Made by a program: the position numbers and the translations under genes. Source: Deltaproteobacteria bacterium (GTDB lineage Bacteria > Desulfobacterota > DSM-4660 > Desulfatiglandales > Desulfatiglandaceae). Taken from it: a stretch of 32,039 nt of DNA. Positions within the stretch are counted from its first letter, which is position 1; the number at the start of each line of letters is the position of its first letter. The notes beneath the pieces were generated by a model. It was not told where the DNA came from and did no database searches. It worked only from the letters and a program-made list of their open reading frames with translations. Below are positions 1 through 7,696 of this stretch, in pieces. The stretch is taken from NCBI GenBank assembly GCA_018644785.1, contig JABGPV010000021.1, forward strand, positions 1 through 32,039. The letters are read 5' to 3'.

Positions 1-162
1 GAGACCAACCCCGGCCTCATCAATGACGACTGCTATGGCAAGGGGTGGCTTTACAAGATCCAACCCAGCGACAAAAGCGAGCTGGAAAACCTCATCAAGG
101 GAGAAGAGGCTGTGACCCAATGGGTGCTGGCTGATATTGAAAAATATAAGGATGAAGGATGA
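1..162 (+). CDS. Glycine cleavage H-like lipoyl-carrier protein, 3' end (partial)
   Basis: The first 53 codons read in frame from the window edge to TGA at 160-162. They match the C-terminal part of GcvH/H-like lipoyl proteins: NPGLINDDCYGKGWLYKI followed by QPSDKSELENL is the family's typical post-lipoyl segment. The lipoylated lysine lies upstream, outside the window. H proteins shuttle an aminomethyl group on lipoate in glycine cleavage, but H-like proteins are also found beside heterodisulfide-reductase-like genes (sHdr/LbpA systems). The HdrD-like gene starting 28 bp downstream makes the second setting plausible. The stop codon falls inside a degenerate 7-bp tandem repeat. The family call is fairly sure; the pathway is inferred. 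Confidence 0.8.
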   Translation, partial: ETNPGLINDDCYGKGWLYKIQPSDKSELENLIKGEEAVTQWVLADIEKYKDEG

Positions 163-178
163 AGGCGGAAGGGTGATG
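151..178 (+). repeat. Degenerate heptamer tandem repeat spanning the H-protein stop codon
   Basis: Four consecutive 7-mers are seen: GATGAAG, GATGAAG, GCGGAAG, GGTGATG. The first two are identical. The array contains the TGA stop of the upstream gene and fills most of the gap before the next start at 191. A similar 7-bp-period array lies at 8779-8813. Confidence 0.6.
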
Positions 179-190
179 ATTTAGCTGAAA

Positions 191-1396
191 ATGGCCAATA
201 ACCAGGAATACAACGTCAGACAATTGCTCGAAATGGGGGCCTGCACCAATTGCCAGGCATGCATCGACGTGTGCCCGGCGGTTTCAGCGGCTTCAGACGG
301 AGAGCTTTCTGCGGTTTACCGCATGAAAGGTCTTCAAGCGCTACTGAAACAGCGCACCGGTCTTTTCAGACATCTGTTCAGAAAAAAGCCCCCCGCCAAA
401 GAAGAGATGAAACACTTCAGCGATACGGTGTTTCGCTGCACCCTTTGTGGTAACTGCCAGGAAGTCTGTCCCGTGGGCATTCATCTTAAAGATTTGTGGC
501 TTTCCCTGCGCCAGGACATGGTCCATTCCAAGAGCTACCCGAAAAAAATCAACATGATTCGGGATAATCTGGCGGAAGACCACAATGTCTTTGCCGAGGA
601 CAACGAAGAGCGTGCCGAATGGGTGGAAGATATGCGGGACCCGCCCGATGACAACTACATCAAAGATCAATCCGACGTCGTCTATTTCACGGGATGCACG
701 GCCGCCTATTTTCCCCTGGTCCAGAAAATCCCCATAGCCCTGGCGGAAATTTTTGACCGAAGTAACGTTGACTTTACCCTTCTGGGGGAAGAGGAATGGT
801 GCTGCGGCTTTCCCATGCTGGGGGCGGGCCTCGGGGAGATGTTTCAGGAATTCATGAAACATAACCTGGAAGCGGTTCGAGAAAAAGGCGCCAAAGAGGT
901 GGTCTTCTCCTGCCCGTCCTGCTACCAGATGTGGCGGGAGCACTACCCCAACGAATTCAAGGTTTCCCATGCCACAGGTTTTTTGTTGAACCTGCTCAAG
1001 AAGGGTCAAATCCCCCTTCAAGAGCTTAAATTAACCGTCACCTACCATGACCCCTGCGATCTGGGCCGCGGATCCCGCATATTTGAAGAACCGAGGGAAA
1101 TCATTGGGTCCATCCCCGGGGTTCAGTTCGTAGAACTCCCCGATAACAGGGAAAACTGCCAGTGCTGCGGCGGCGGCGGCAACCTGGAAATGGTGGATGC
1201 CAAACTGTCTGCCGAGATTTCAAAACGAAAAATACGAGAAGTCCTGGACACCGGCGCCCAGGCCGTGGTCACCTCCTGCCAGCAGTGCGTCCGCACCATG
1301 ACCACCCATGTACGTCGAAACAAGGTGGACTTGCAGGTGCTGGACATCATCCAGTTGGTCCGAAAAGCGCTGAAACCAAGAACAGAGGGCTCATGA
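191..1396 (+). CDS. HdrD-like iron-sulfur oxidoreductase subunit (two 4Fe-4S clusters, two CCG domains)
   Basis: A 401-aa protein with two ferredoxin-type motifs near the N terminus (CTNCQACIDVCP and CTLCGNCQEVCP). Two complete cysteine-rich CCG domains follow: GC..., CCGFPMLG and CPSC in the first; DPC, CCGGGGNLE and SCQQC in the second. This HdrC+HdrB-type fusion is shared by HdrD, GlpC and lactate/glycolate oxidase Fe-S subunits, which pass electrons between a flavoprotein or membrane quinol partner and a thiol/disulfide substrate. No signal peptide or membrane span is seen, so it is probably cytoplasmic. It sits 28 bp after a lipoyl H-like protein, suggesting a lipoate/disulfide-linked redox role. 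The ribosome-binding site is weak. The 3' end overlaps hpnG convergently by 6 bp. The exact substrate cannot be told from sequence. Confidence 0.85.
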   Translation: MANNQEYNVRQLLEMGACTNCQACIDVCPAVSAASDGELSAVYRMKGLQALLKQRTGLFRHLFRKKPPAKEEMKHFSDTVFRCTLCGNCQEVCPVGIHLKDLWLSLRQDMVHSKSYPKKINMIRDNLAEDHNVFAEDNEERAEWVEDMRDPPDDNYIKDQSDVVYFTGCTAAYFPLVQKIPIALAEIFDRSNVDFTLLGEEEWCCGFPMLGAGLGEMFQEFMKHNLEAVREKGAKEVVFSCPSCYQMWREHYPNEFKVSHATGFLLNLLKKGQIPLQELKLTVTYHDPCDLGRGSRIFEEPREIIGSIPGVQFVELPDNRENCQCCGGGGNLEMVDAKLSAEISKRKIREVLDTGAQAVVTSCQQCVRTMTTHVRRNKVDLQVLDIIQLVRKALKPRTEGS

Positions 1397-1399
1397 GCC
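1388..1399. other. 12-bp perfect palindrome holding both convergent stop codons
   Basis: GGCTCATGAGCC is its own reverse complement. Its central TCATGA supplies the TGA stop of the plus-strand HdrD-like gene (1394-1396) and the TGA stop of the minus-strand hpnG (1391-1393). It has no U-tract, so an intrinsic terminator is unlikely. Confidence 0.7.
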
Positions 1400-2182
1400 A
1401 TCGGGCAGAAGCATCCCCGTCAAACATCGCCGCACCTGGGGGGCAACGGCAAGGGCTGCCGTAAAATCTCTTTTCATGCGCAGCAGATGAGATATCAAGA
1501 GAGGGTTTCGAATGATCAGTCGGAAAAGGTGGGGAAACCGGGGACGGCCTTGCGGATCAACGCATTGGTAGATGGACTCCGGAATCGTGACATCCGCTGA
1601 GTCACAGATGGTCCGGACGGCGAAAAAAGGAAGCCCTGACCGGTTTGCAGCACGCGCCACGGCCGCAGTCTCCATGTCAACGGCCACGGCCCCGGTTCGG
1701 TCAAAAAGCGCCCGCTTACCCTCGGAATTGAGAACCGGCGTTTTCACCGTAACAATCGGCCCCCAACTTGCGGTAAGGGCTTCGGCAGCTTGAAAATTAA
1801 CGGTCACGTCAGATTCGCGTCCATCTTTCTTCCAAACCAGGGAAACCCCGTCATCCCGCTCCACAAAAACCGCATCCGCAAACACCAGATCGCCGACCCC
1901 CAGCCCAGGATCAAGCCCGCCGGAAACGCCAAAACATCCCAGGGCTGCCACGCCTTTTTCTCTGAGCCAACCGGCGGCGGAAAAAGCGTTGTCCATGCCC
2001 ATGCCCGACTGGACAACCACCAGTTCAGTTTCGTCCTTCAAAACCGTGCGGCCATGCGAAAAACCTTTGGCGTTACGCCCCCGGCCGTCGTAGCCACTTT
2101 GGCGGAGTCGGCAGGAACAACGTCCCAGCAGCGCCTTGGCCTCTCCCGGAAGCGCCACCACAATACCGATTGTTTTTTTCAT
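1391..2182 (-). CDS. hpnG: Hopanoid-associated nucleoside phosphorylase (HpnG type)
   Basis: A 263-aa protein of the PNP/MTAN phosphorylase superfamily. It has an N-terminal IGIVVALPGEAKAL segment, a central GCFGVSGGLDPGLGVGDL loop and the base/ribose-binding DMETAAVA motif followed by AVRTICDSAD. HpnG removes adenine from adenosylhopane using phosphate, giving a ribosyl-hopane phosphate in the cytoplasm. The assignment rests on the superfamily motifs plus its place 11 bp downstream of shc on the same strand; a generic nucleosidase is the alternative. The ATG at 2182 is the natural start, though no strong Shine-Dalgarno is visible, so it may be translationally coupled to shc. No HpnH (adenosylhopane synthase) is seen in the window. 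Confidence 0.75.
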   Translation of the reverse strand: MKKTIGIVVALPGEAKALLGRCSCRLRQSGYDGRGRNAKGFSHGRTVLKDETELVVVQSGMGMDNAFSAAGWLREKGVAALGCFGVSGGLDPGLGVGDLVFADAVFVERDDGVSLVWKKDGRESDVTVNFQAAEALTASWGPIVTVKTPVLNSEGKRALFDRTGAVAVDMETAAVARAANRSGLPFFAVRTICDSADVTIPESIYQCVDPQGRPRFPHLFRLIIRNPLLISHLLRMKRDFTAALAVAPQVRRCLTGMLLPDGS

Positions 2183-2193
2183 GTTTTGGCTGA

Positions 2194-4272
2194 TTAAGCC
2201 GTCTGAGATAGATCGACGGGATGTTTCAGGGTTACTTCATCTTGAAGGGTCTTTTTCTCAATGCGCAATCGACGGTATTCGCCCAATGCCCAAAGGGGGA
2301 AAAACTGACCATATCCATGGTAACGCAGGTAAAACACACTGGGAAAACCCGTACCGGTGTAGAGCTTTTCATCCCATTTTCCCTCTTTGTCCTGCTGGTT
2401 GATCAGGTAATGAACGCCTCGTTGCACAGCTGCACTCTTCACTTCACCGGCAGCCATGAGTCCCAAGAGCGCCCACGCGGTCTGGGAAGGGGTGCTTTTG
2501 CCCTTTCCCGCAAAATGGGGATCCGTATAGGAATAACAGGTCTCACCCCAGCCGTTGTCTGCATTCTGGCAGGATTTCAACCATTGAACGGCCCTTCGGA
2601 TATAGGGCTGGCTGGGGTCTTCGCCCAGGCATCCCAAACCTTTCAATACGGACCATGTGCCGTAAATGTAATTGACGCCCCAGCGCCCGAACCAGGCCCC
2701 GCAATCTTCCTGTTCATTTCGGAGAAAATCCAGTCCCCTGGAGATGGGCGGGAAATCAGGTCCGTATCCCAACATGGCCAGGAGCTCAATGCATCGGCCC
2801 GTCAAATCGGATGTGCCGGGATCAAGGAGTGCCCCATGGTCGGCAAACGGAATCTCGTTCAGATATAGGTAGTTGTTGTCAATGTCAAAAGCACCCCACC
2901 CGCCATCGGAGCTCTGCATGCCGATCACCCAGTTCACAGCCTTGGCGATTTTTCCCCGGTATTTTGTTTCTTCTAAAGCACCGGCCCTCAAGAGCGCCAT
3001 CAAAACCATGGGCGTGTCGTCCACATCCGGATAAAAGGTGTTTTCGAACTGAAAAGCCCACCCGGCCGGCTCAAGATTCGGCGCTCGATAGGCCCAGTCC
3101 CCGGGTTCAAGAATCAGCTGTTTGAAAAGCCACCGAACGGCCCCTTGAACCGCTTTATGGTTTGCGGCAAGCCCCCCTGCAAGTACGGCGGAAAGGCTCA
3201 AACAGGTATCCCATATGGGGCTCAAACAGGGTTGGCAGTAGCCTTCATCGCCTTGATCGACCAACATATCTTCTATGGCCTTTATTCCCCGAACAACATC
3301 CGGGTGGTCATCAGGATATCCCAGAACCTTCAACGCCATCACCGCATTGGCCATGGCGGGAAAAATGGCCCCGATACCCCCCTCTCCCCTCATCCGTTCA
3401 CGGGTCCAGGTTTCAGCCAGCTTAAGCCCTTTTTTCCTCAGCACCCGGGGCATTAAAGGATCCACTTTTTTCAAGGAACGATCCAGAAGCAAAAAACAGT
3501 TCTTGAAAAAACTGCCCGGGACAAAACGATCCAGGTGTTGAAGCTCGTTTCCAGGGGATACAAAAAGCTCTGAAATGCCCTCTTCCGGGGCCAAGCGACA
3601 CACGGGTCGTTTCGCATAAAGGATGAGGAGCGGAACAATAACGGTCCTTGACCAGTAAGATATTTTATTGAGATGAAAGAAAAACCATTGGGGCAGAAGC
3701 ATGATCTCGATGGGCATGGCCGGCGTCGTTTTCCAGGGGACCTGACCGAAAAGCGCCAGCATAATGCGGGTAAACACATTGGTGTTCGCGGCGCCTCCCT
3801 GCGCCAGCACATAGGCCCTGGCCCTGACCATATGGGGTGCATCGGGAGAATCTCCCAATTGCTTCAGGGCAAAATAAGCTTTAACCGAAGTGCTGACATT
3901 GGCCTCACCCTCGTAATACAAGGGCCACCCGCCACTCTCAAGCTGCCGGTTGCGCAGGTAATTGGCGAACCGCATCTTGAGATCCCCAGGGATTTCACGT
4001 CCCAGAAACCTCTGAAGCAGAATGTATTCCGACGGAATGGTTGTGTCCGCCTCCAGATCAAATACCCAGTATCCTTTTTCGTTCTGGATATTCAGAAAAC
4101 GATCTCTGGTTCTTCGAATGGATTCATTCAGGCGCTCCACAGTAAACAGAGGGGTAACAGGGAGACCGGTGTCTGTCTCGTCATGATGTGTCAAATGGGG
4201 CTTTACAGGATAACCGGTCCATCTTTTCGGATCAGCAAGAACTTTCAGGGCCGTGCGAATGCGCTGCTTCAT
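2194..4272 (-). CDS. shc: Squalene-hopene cyclase
   Basis: A 692-aa class II triterpene cyclase that cyclises squalene to hopene/hopanol at the membrane. The catalytic acid motif is DVDDTP (D416, D418, D419). Multiple QW-type repeats are present, for example SGGWPLYYEG, SDGGWGAFD, CGAWFGRWG and DNGWGETC, and the C-terminal GTGFPSVFYLRYHGYG segment is typical of bacterial SHC. The usual DxDDTA is DxDDTP here. The protein is slightly longer than many SHCs because of an N-terminal extension of about 45 residues. GGAGG lies 13 nt upstream of the ATG, a rather long spacing. It is first in a minus-strand shc-hpnG pair, divergent from the unknown exported protein and hpnK. Identification is secure. 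Confidence 0.95.
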   Translation of the reverse strand: MKQRIRTALKVLADPKRWTGYPVKPHLTHHDETDTGLPVTPLFTVERLNESIRRTRDRFLNIQNEKGYWVFDLEADTTIPSEYILLQRFLGREIPGDLKMRFANYLRNRQLESGGWPLYYEGEANVSTSVKAYFALKQLGDSPDAPHMVRARAYVLAQGGAANTNVFTRIMLALFGQVPWKTTPAMPIEIMLLPQWFFFHLNKISYWSRTVIVPLLILYAKRPVCRLAPEEGISELFVSPGNELQHLDRFVPGSFFKNCFLLLDRSLKKVDPLMPRVLRKKGLKLAETWTRERMRGEGGIGAIFPAMANAVMALKVLGYPDDHPDVVRGIKAIEDMLVDQGDEGYCQPCLSPIWDTCLSLSAVLAGGLAANHKAVQGAVRWLFKQLILEPGDWAYRAPNLEPAGWAFQFENTFYPDVDDTPMVLMALLRAGALEETKYRGKIAKAVNWVIGMQSSDGGWGAFDIDNNYLYLNEIPFADHGALLDPGTSDLTGRCIELLAMLGYGPDFPPISRGLDFLRNEQEDCGAWFGRWGVNYIYGTWSVLKGLGCLGEDPSQPYIRRAVQWLKSCQNADNGWGETCYSYTDPHFAGKGKSTPSQTAWALLGLMAAGEVKSAAVQRGVHYLINQQDKEGKWDEKLYTGTGFPSVFYLRYHGYGQFFPLWALGEYRRLRIEKKTLQDEVTLKHPVDLSQTA

Positions 4273-4609
4273 TTAAGTCAGTAATCCTCCAGAAAATACT
4301 TATACGGGACCTATATATGACTACTCCTTAAAATTCAAGTAAAATCGATGTATTCTGCCTCTACTTGGCTACAAATGTTACATCTTTTTATTTCATGATG
4401 ATTTAATGATAATTTCCATGTGCTTACACCTGACCATATTCATTCGGATGAAAAGGGCAATACCGTATGGGGCGTTTTCTTAAGGGGTCCCGTCGCCGGA
4501 ATATGGGAAATGGCGTGCAAAAATACAACCATGAGTTTATACTCCCCGTGAGCCCCAATCATGACCATAGCTTGGACGATTTCAATAAATGGGATGGAGA
4601 ATTTTCGAT
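4273..4609. other. Divergent intergenic region of the hopanoid locus
   Basis: A 337-bp stretch between shc (minus) and the exported protein gene (plus). It is clearly more AT-rich than its surroundings, notably at 4300-4420, as expected for two back-to-back promoters. I could not pick a convincing -35/-10 pair in either direction, and I see no gene, riboswitch-like fold or terminator in it. GGAG at 4596-4599 is the ribosome-binding site for the start at 4610. Confidence 0.5.
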
Positions 4610-5431
4610 ATGAACGAAAAATGCTGTTTTCAATGGGTCCTCCTGATGGTCTTTTCCATGGGCCTTTTCTTTGCATCACCATCCTTTGCCGGGGTTCTCA
4701 AAATCCAGACGCGGACCACGGTAGAGACCACGGAAAGCCAGGCCAAGGTAACGGTGTCCCTTGCCAATGAGGGTACCGCCGCCGCCCACAATCTTCAGGT
4801 TCACCTGAAGCTCCTGGGAGAAACCCTTGATTCAAAAGTCAGTCCCGAGCTTCATCCGGGCGGGTCCAGCACGTTTGTTTTTGAAAAAAAGACTGAAGGG
4901 GTCAAAACGGGTCGATACCCTTTGACAGTCTTTGTGGATTTTCACGATTCGAACCAATATCCCTTTTCAGCGCTATCCGGCATGACATTTTCAGTGGGAC
5001 CCAACGTCAACCCTGACCTTGCGGTCCTGGGGAAGAATATCACCATGGATAAAAAAGAAGCGCTCTCACTGAACATCAAGAACATCGGCGCCAATGAAAA
5101 ACACATTCTGGCAACCCTTATCCTTCCCCGGGAACTCTCAACGCCAACGCCTGAAATCAACTTCCGGATGGGTCCCAGATCCCAGAAGGACTTGAATTTT
5201 GAGATCCGCAATTTTTCAGCCCTTCCCGGAGCAGATTATCCGGTCTTCTGCTATTTTGAATACGACCTGGAAGATATTCACCACACGGCGGTCTGCACGG
5301 CAATTATCAAAATCATCGAACCGGAGAATCTGTTTCGGCGATACCGGTGGTTATGGATGGTGGTCGCCGCCGTTCTCATTATAGCGTTTCTAGGCCTTGC
5401 CATTAAGAATCGTAGAAAACCTTCGGAATAA
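4610..5431 (+). CDS. Exported, C-terminally membrane-anchored protein with Ig-like (CARDB-type) domains, function unknown
   Basis: A 273-aa protein from the chosen start. An in-frame ATG at 4589 exists, but 4610 has GGAG at good distance and gives a clean signal peptide (MNEKCCFQWVLLMVFSMGLF, ending ASPSFA). The mature part looks like two beta-sandwich domains of about 100 aa each (VSLANEGTAAAHNLQVHLKL and LSLNIKNIGANEKHILATL resemble CARDB/NEW3-type folds). They are followed by a single membrane segment (WLWMVVAAVLIIAFLGLAI) and a short basic tail, so the protein is predicted periplasmic and anchored in the inner membrane. It ends 7 bp before hpnK and heads the plus-strand arm of the hopanoid locus. 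A role in hopanoid handling or transport is only inferred from position. Confidence 0.75.
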   Translation: MNEKCCFQWVLLMVFSMGLFFASPSFAGVLKIQTRTTVETTESQAKVTVSLANEGTAAAHNLQVHLKLLGETLDSKVSPELHPGGSSTFVFEKKTEGVKTGRYPLTVFVDFHDSNQYPFSALSGMTFSVGPNVNPDLAVLGKNITMDKKEALSLNIKNIGANEKHILATLILPRELSTPTPEINFRMGPRSQKDLNFEIRNFSALPGADYPVFCYFEYDLEDIHHTAVCTAIIKIIEPENLFRRYRWLWMVVAAVLIIAFLGLAIKNRRKPSE

Positions 5432-5438
5432 GCAACCC

Positions 5439-6299
5439 ATGAAAGTCATTTTTCACGGCGATGATTTTGGACTAACCCCCGGCGTAAACCATGGGATCAT
5501 CAGCGCTTTTAAAGAGGGGTTGCTGACAAGCACTTCGCTCATGGCGGTGGGCGAAGCGGCGGAAGAAGCCATGGATCTGGCCCTTGAAAATTCCGGCCTC
5601 GATGTGGGCATTCACCTGGTGCTTTCTGATGAACCGCCCCTGTTGACGCCTGAAGTCCTGTCAACCCTGATCTCCCGCCATGGACTGCTACCCTCAAGGA
5701 ACCGGCTTTTGGGGGCCATTTTTTCCCGAAAACTGGATTATGGACAGGTTGAGGCAGAGTGGTGCGCTCAGGTGGAAAAAGTGCTAAGTACCGGCATCAA
5801 AATCAACCACCTGGACAGTCACCAGTTCGTTCACCTCTTCCCGGGACTTTTCAATGTCTGCCGACTTCTCACTCGACGCTACAACATCCCGTTTATCAGA
5901 AATGCCATGATTGAGCCCTCTCTTTCCAATTCATTAGTCGACCCCGGAATCGGCCGTTTGGTGCAGTGGTTCGGTCTGTGGGGGTGGACAAGGTTTATGG
6001 CTCTAAGAGGCTGTTTTCCCTCAGGAGCAACCATCCCTTCAGTCGGTTTTCTGAACGCCGGAGGAAGAATGGATTGCGCCACAGTACTGAAAACGCTGGA
6101 TAAGCTGGCAAAAAATAAACGGTGCTCCCGCGTGGAATTCATTCTTCATCCCGGCGTTGGAGACAACCATACCCATGACAAATATAAACATTGGCGCTAC
6201 TTCTGGGAAAATGACCTGTCCCTGCTGTTGAACCATGATCTTCGAAAGGGGCTCGAGATGCGCAATATCAAAACCACTTCTTTTGGAAAAGAACGATGA
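5439..6299 (+). CDS. hpnK: Hopanoid biosynthesis protein HpnK (YdjC/ChbG-like deacetylase family)
   Basis: A 286-aa protein starting at the ATG that begins MKVIFHGDDFGLTPGVNHGI; the open frame extends 14 codons upstream into the previous gene, which is unlikely to be used. The metal/catalytic motifs of the YdjC family are present: HGDDFG, GIHLVLSDEPP, INHLDSHQFVH and ILHPG. YdjC enzymes are metal-dependent deacetylases of amino sugars; HpnK is the hopanoid-cluster branch and is presumed to deacetylate a sugar or amine on the hopanoid head group. It begins 7 bp after the exported protein gene, and its TGA overlaps the radical SAM start (ATGA), so the two are probably translationally coupled. 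The family is secure, the substrate is not known. Confidence 0.85.
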   Translation: MKVIFHGDDFGLTPGVNHGIISAFKEGLLTSTSLMAVGEAAEEAMDLALENSGLDVGIHLVLSDEPPLLTPEVLSTLISRHGLLPSRNRLLGAIFSRKLDYGQVEAEWCAQVEKVLSTGIKINHLDSHQFVHLFPGLFNVCRLLTRRYNIPFIRNAMIEPSLSNSLVDPGIGRLVQWFGLWGWTRFMALRGCFPSGATIPSVGFLNAGGRMDCATVLKTLDKLAKNKRCSRVEFILHPGVGDNHTHDKYKHWRYFWENDLSLLLNHDLRKGLEMRNIKTTSFGKER

Positions 6300-7696
6300 T
6301 GCGACCCGGCACAATACTGCTCATCAATCCCCACTGGCAGGGTATCAAGCGGCAGATGCAGCCGCAGTTCAAAAGACTCTGGCAGCCGCTGGATCTGGCC
6401 CTGGCCGCAGCGCTCCTCGAAAAGAACGGCTTTACCGTTCAAATCCTGGACAACAATGTGGACCGGTTGTCGCCTGCGGCCGTGGGTCGCCTGGCTGAAG
6501 GATCTGAAAAAATTTTCATCACCTCAACGCCCTATGACCGGTGGCAATGCCCGTCTCTGGACATTCAATTCTTTTTTGACACCGCCCGCCATATTCCTCA
6601 AAATCGCCTGTACATCATGGGCGCCCATGTGACCGAGCGCCCGGAAGCCATTCTCAGGCAAAGCGGGGCCCGGGCCGCCATCCTGGGGGAACCGGAAGAG
6701 ACCCTATTGGATATTGCGCAAAAGGATAAGACCGATGAAATTTCTGCTGACATTTCTGCTAATATTTCTGATAATATTCAAGGCGTTGCCTACCTCAAAG
6801 GAAACCAATTGGCCAAAACGGCGCCCCGAGACAATCCGGTTGATTTAAATCAGCTCCCCCGCCCGGCCTACCATCTGCTGAAGATGGACCAATACCGTTA
6901 TGAGTTCATGGGGAAAAACTTTGCCATTCTGGAAGGATCCAGAGGGTGCCCTTACGGCTGCAACTTTTGCTATCTGGGCATGTATGGCCCCCGTTTCAGG
7001 CAAAAACGCCTGGACCGACTACTGGATGAAGTCCGGTATGTAAACCGGGAATTCCAGGTTCAAAATATCTATTTCATGGACCTTGAATTCGGCCTCAACC
7101 GAAAACACCTGATCTCCTTCTGCAAAGCCCTGGTCGATCTGAACCTCGGCGTTCGGTGGTGTTGCCAGACACGGGTCACGGACGTGGACGGGGAGGTCCT
7201 GAAATGGATGAAAAAGGCGGGTTGTCGTCTGATCCATTTTGGCGTGGAGGCGGGAAGCGACCGAATACTGCGCCAAACCGGAAAGGGGATCACCGTAAAC
7301 GACTGTGTTAAGGCCATTGATTTGACCCGAAAGGCCGTCATCGAAACGGCCCTGTTCATGAATTTCGGCTTTCCGGGGGAAACTTTACGCGAAATGAACG
7401 CCACCGTTAAGCTGGCCATTCGGCTGAGCCCGACTTATGCGGCATTTCATCTGATTGTTCCCTTTCCCGGCACACCGCTGGCCCGGGAAACCGGCCTGGA
7501 TATGGCGGCATTTCCCCCGCATCTCTATCCCCACTATAATTTTATTGACCACGACCTTAAAACCTTGAAATCGGTCCTCAGAAGGGCCTATCTGCGGTTT
7601 TACCTGAGGCCCGCTTATCTGATGGGGCTACTGCGCAGGCCAATACGCCCCGGTCTGGATCAGGGAAGGCTTTTCATGAGGTTACTCGGGGGATGA
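6296..7696 (+). CDS. B12-binding-domain radical SAM enzyme in the hopanoid locus
   Basis: A 466-aa protein. Residues 1-140 resemble a Rossmann-like cobalamin-binding domain (TILLINPHW, LALAAALLEKNGF, LYIMGAHVTERPEAIL, AILGEPEETL), though the classical DxHxxG histidine motif is not evident. The radical SAM core follows with CPYGCNFC (C218, C222, C225), then NIYFMDLEFGLN, FGVEAGSDRILRQTGKG and a GFPGET motif. Such enzymes perform radical methylation or C-C/C-P chemistry on lipids and cofactors. It overlaps hpnK at ATGA and the next gene by 4 bp, implying one transcript. Sequence style does not match HpnH, HpnJ, HpnP or HpnR as I know them, so no symbol is given. Residues 148-159 are an in-frame tetrapeptide repeat. 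A second possible start is ATG at 6299. Confidence 0.85.
   Translation: MMRPGTILLINPHWQGIKRQMQPQFKRLWQPLDLALAAALLEKNGFTVQILDNNVDRLSPAAVGRLAEGSEKIFITSTPYDRWQCPSLDIQFFFDTARHIPQNRLYIMGAHVTERPEAILRQSGARAAILGEPEETLLDIAQKDKTDEISADISANISDNIQGVAYLKGNQLAKTAPRDNPVDLNQLPRPAYHLLKMDQYRYEFMGKNFAILEGSRGCPYGCNFCYLGMYGPRFRQKRLDRLLDEVRYVNREFQVQNIYFMDLEFGLNRKHLISFCKALVDLNLGVRWCCQTRVTDVDGEVLKWMKKAGCRLIHFGVEAGSDRILRQTGKGITVNDCVKAIDLTRKAVIETALFMNFGFPGETLREMNATVKLAIRLSPTYAAFHLIVPFPGTPLARETGLDMAAFPPHLYPHYNFIDHDLKTLKSVLRRAYLRFYLRPAYLMGLLRRPIRPGLDQGRLFMRLLGG
6737..6772 (+). repeat. Three in-frame 12-bp tandem repeats inside the radical SAM gene
   Basis: Units GAAATTTCTGCT, GACATTTCTGCT and AATATTTCTGAT encode EISA, DISA and NISD, followed by NIQG. 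The array lies in the linker between the B12-like and radical SAM domains. It is AT-rich relative to the gene and could change length by slippage without losing frame. Confidence 0.7.

Noticed and set aside
341..1021. 226-codon minus-strand frame inside the HdrD-like gene
   Set aside because: Lies opposite a gene with complete Fe-S and CCG motifs; its translation resembles no known protein.
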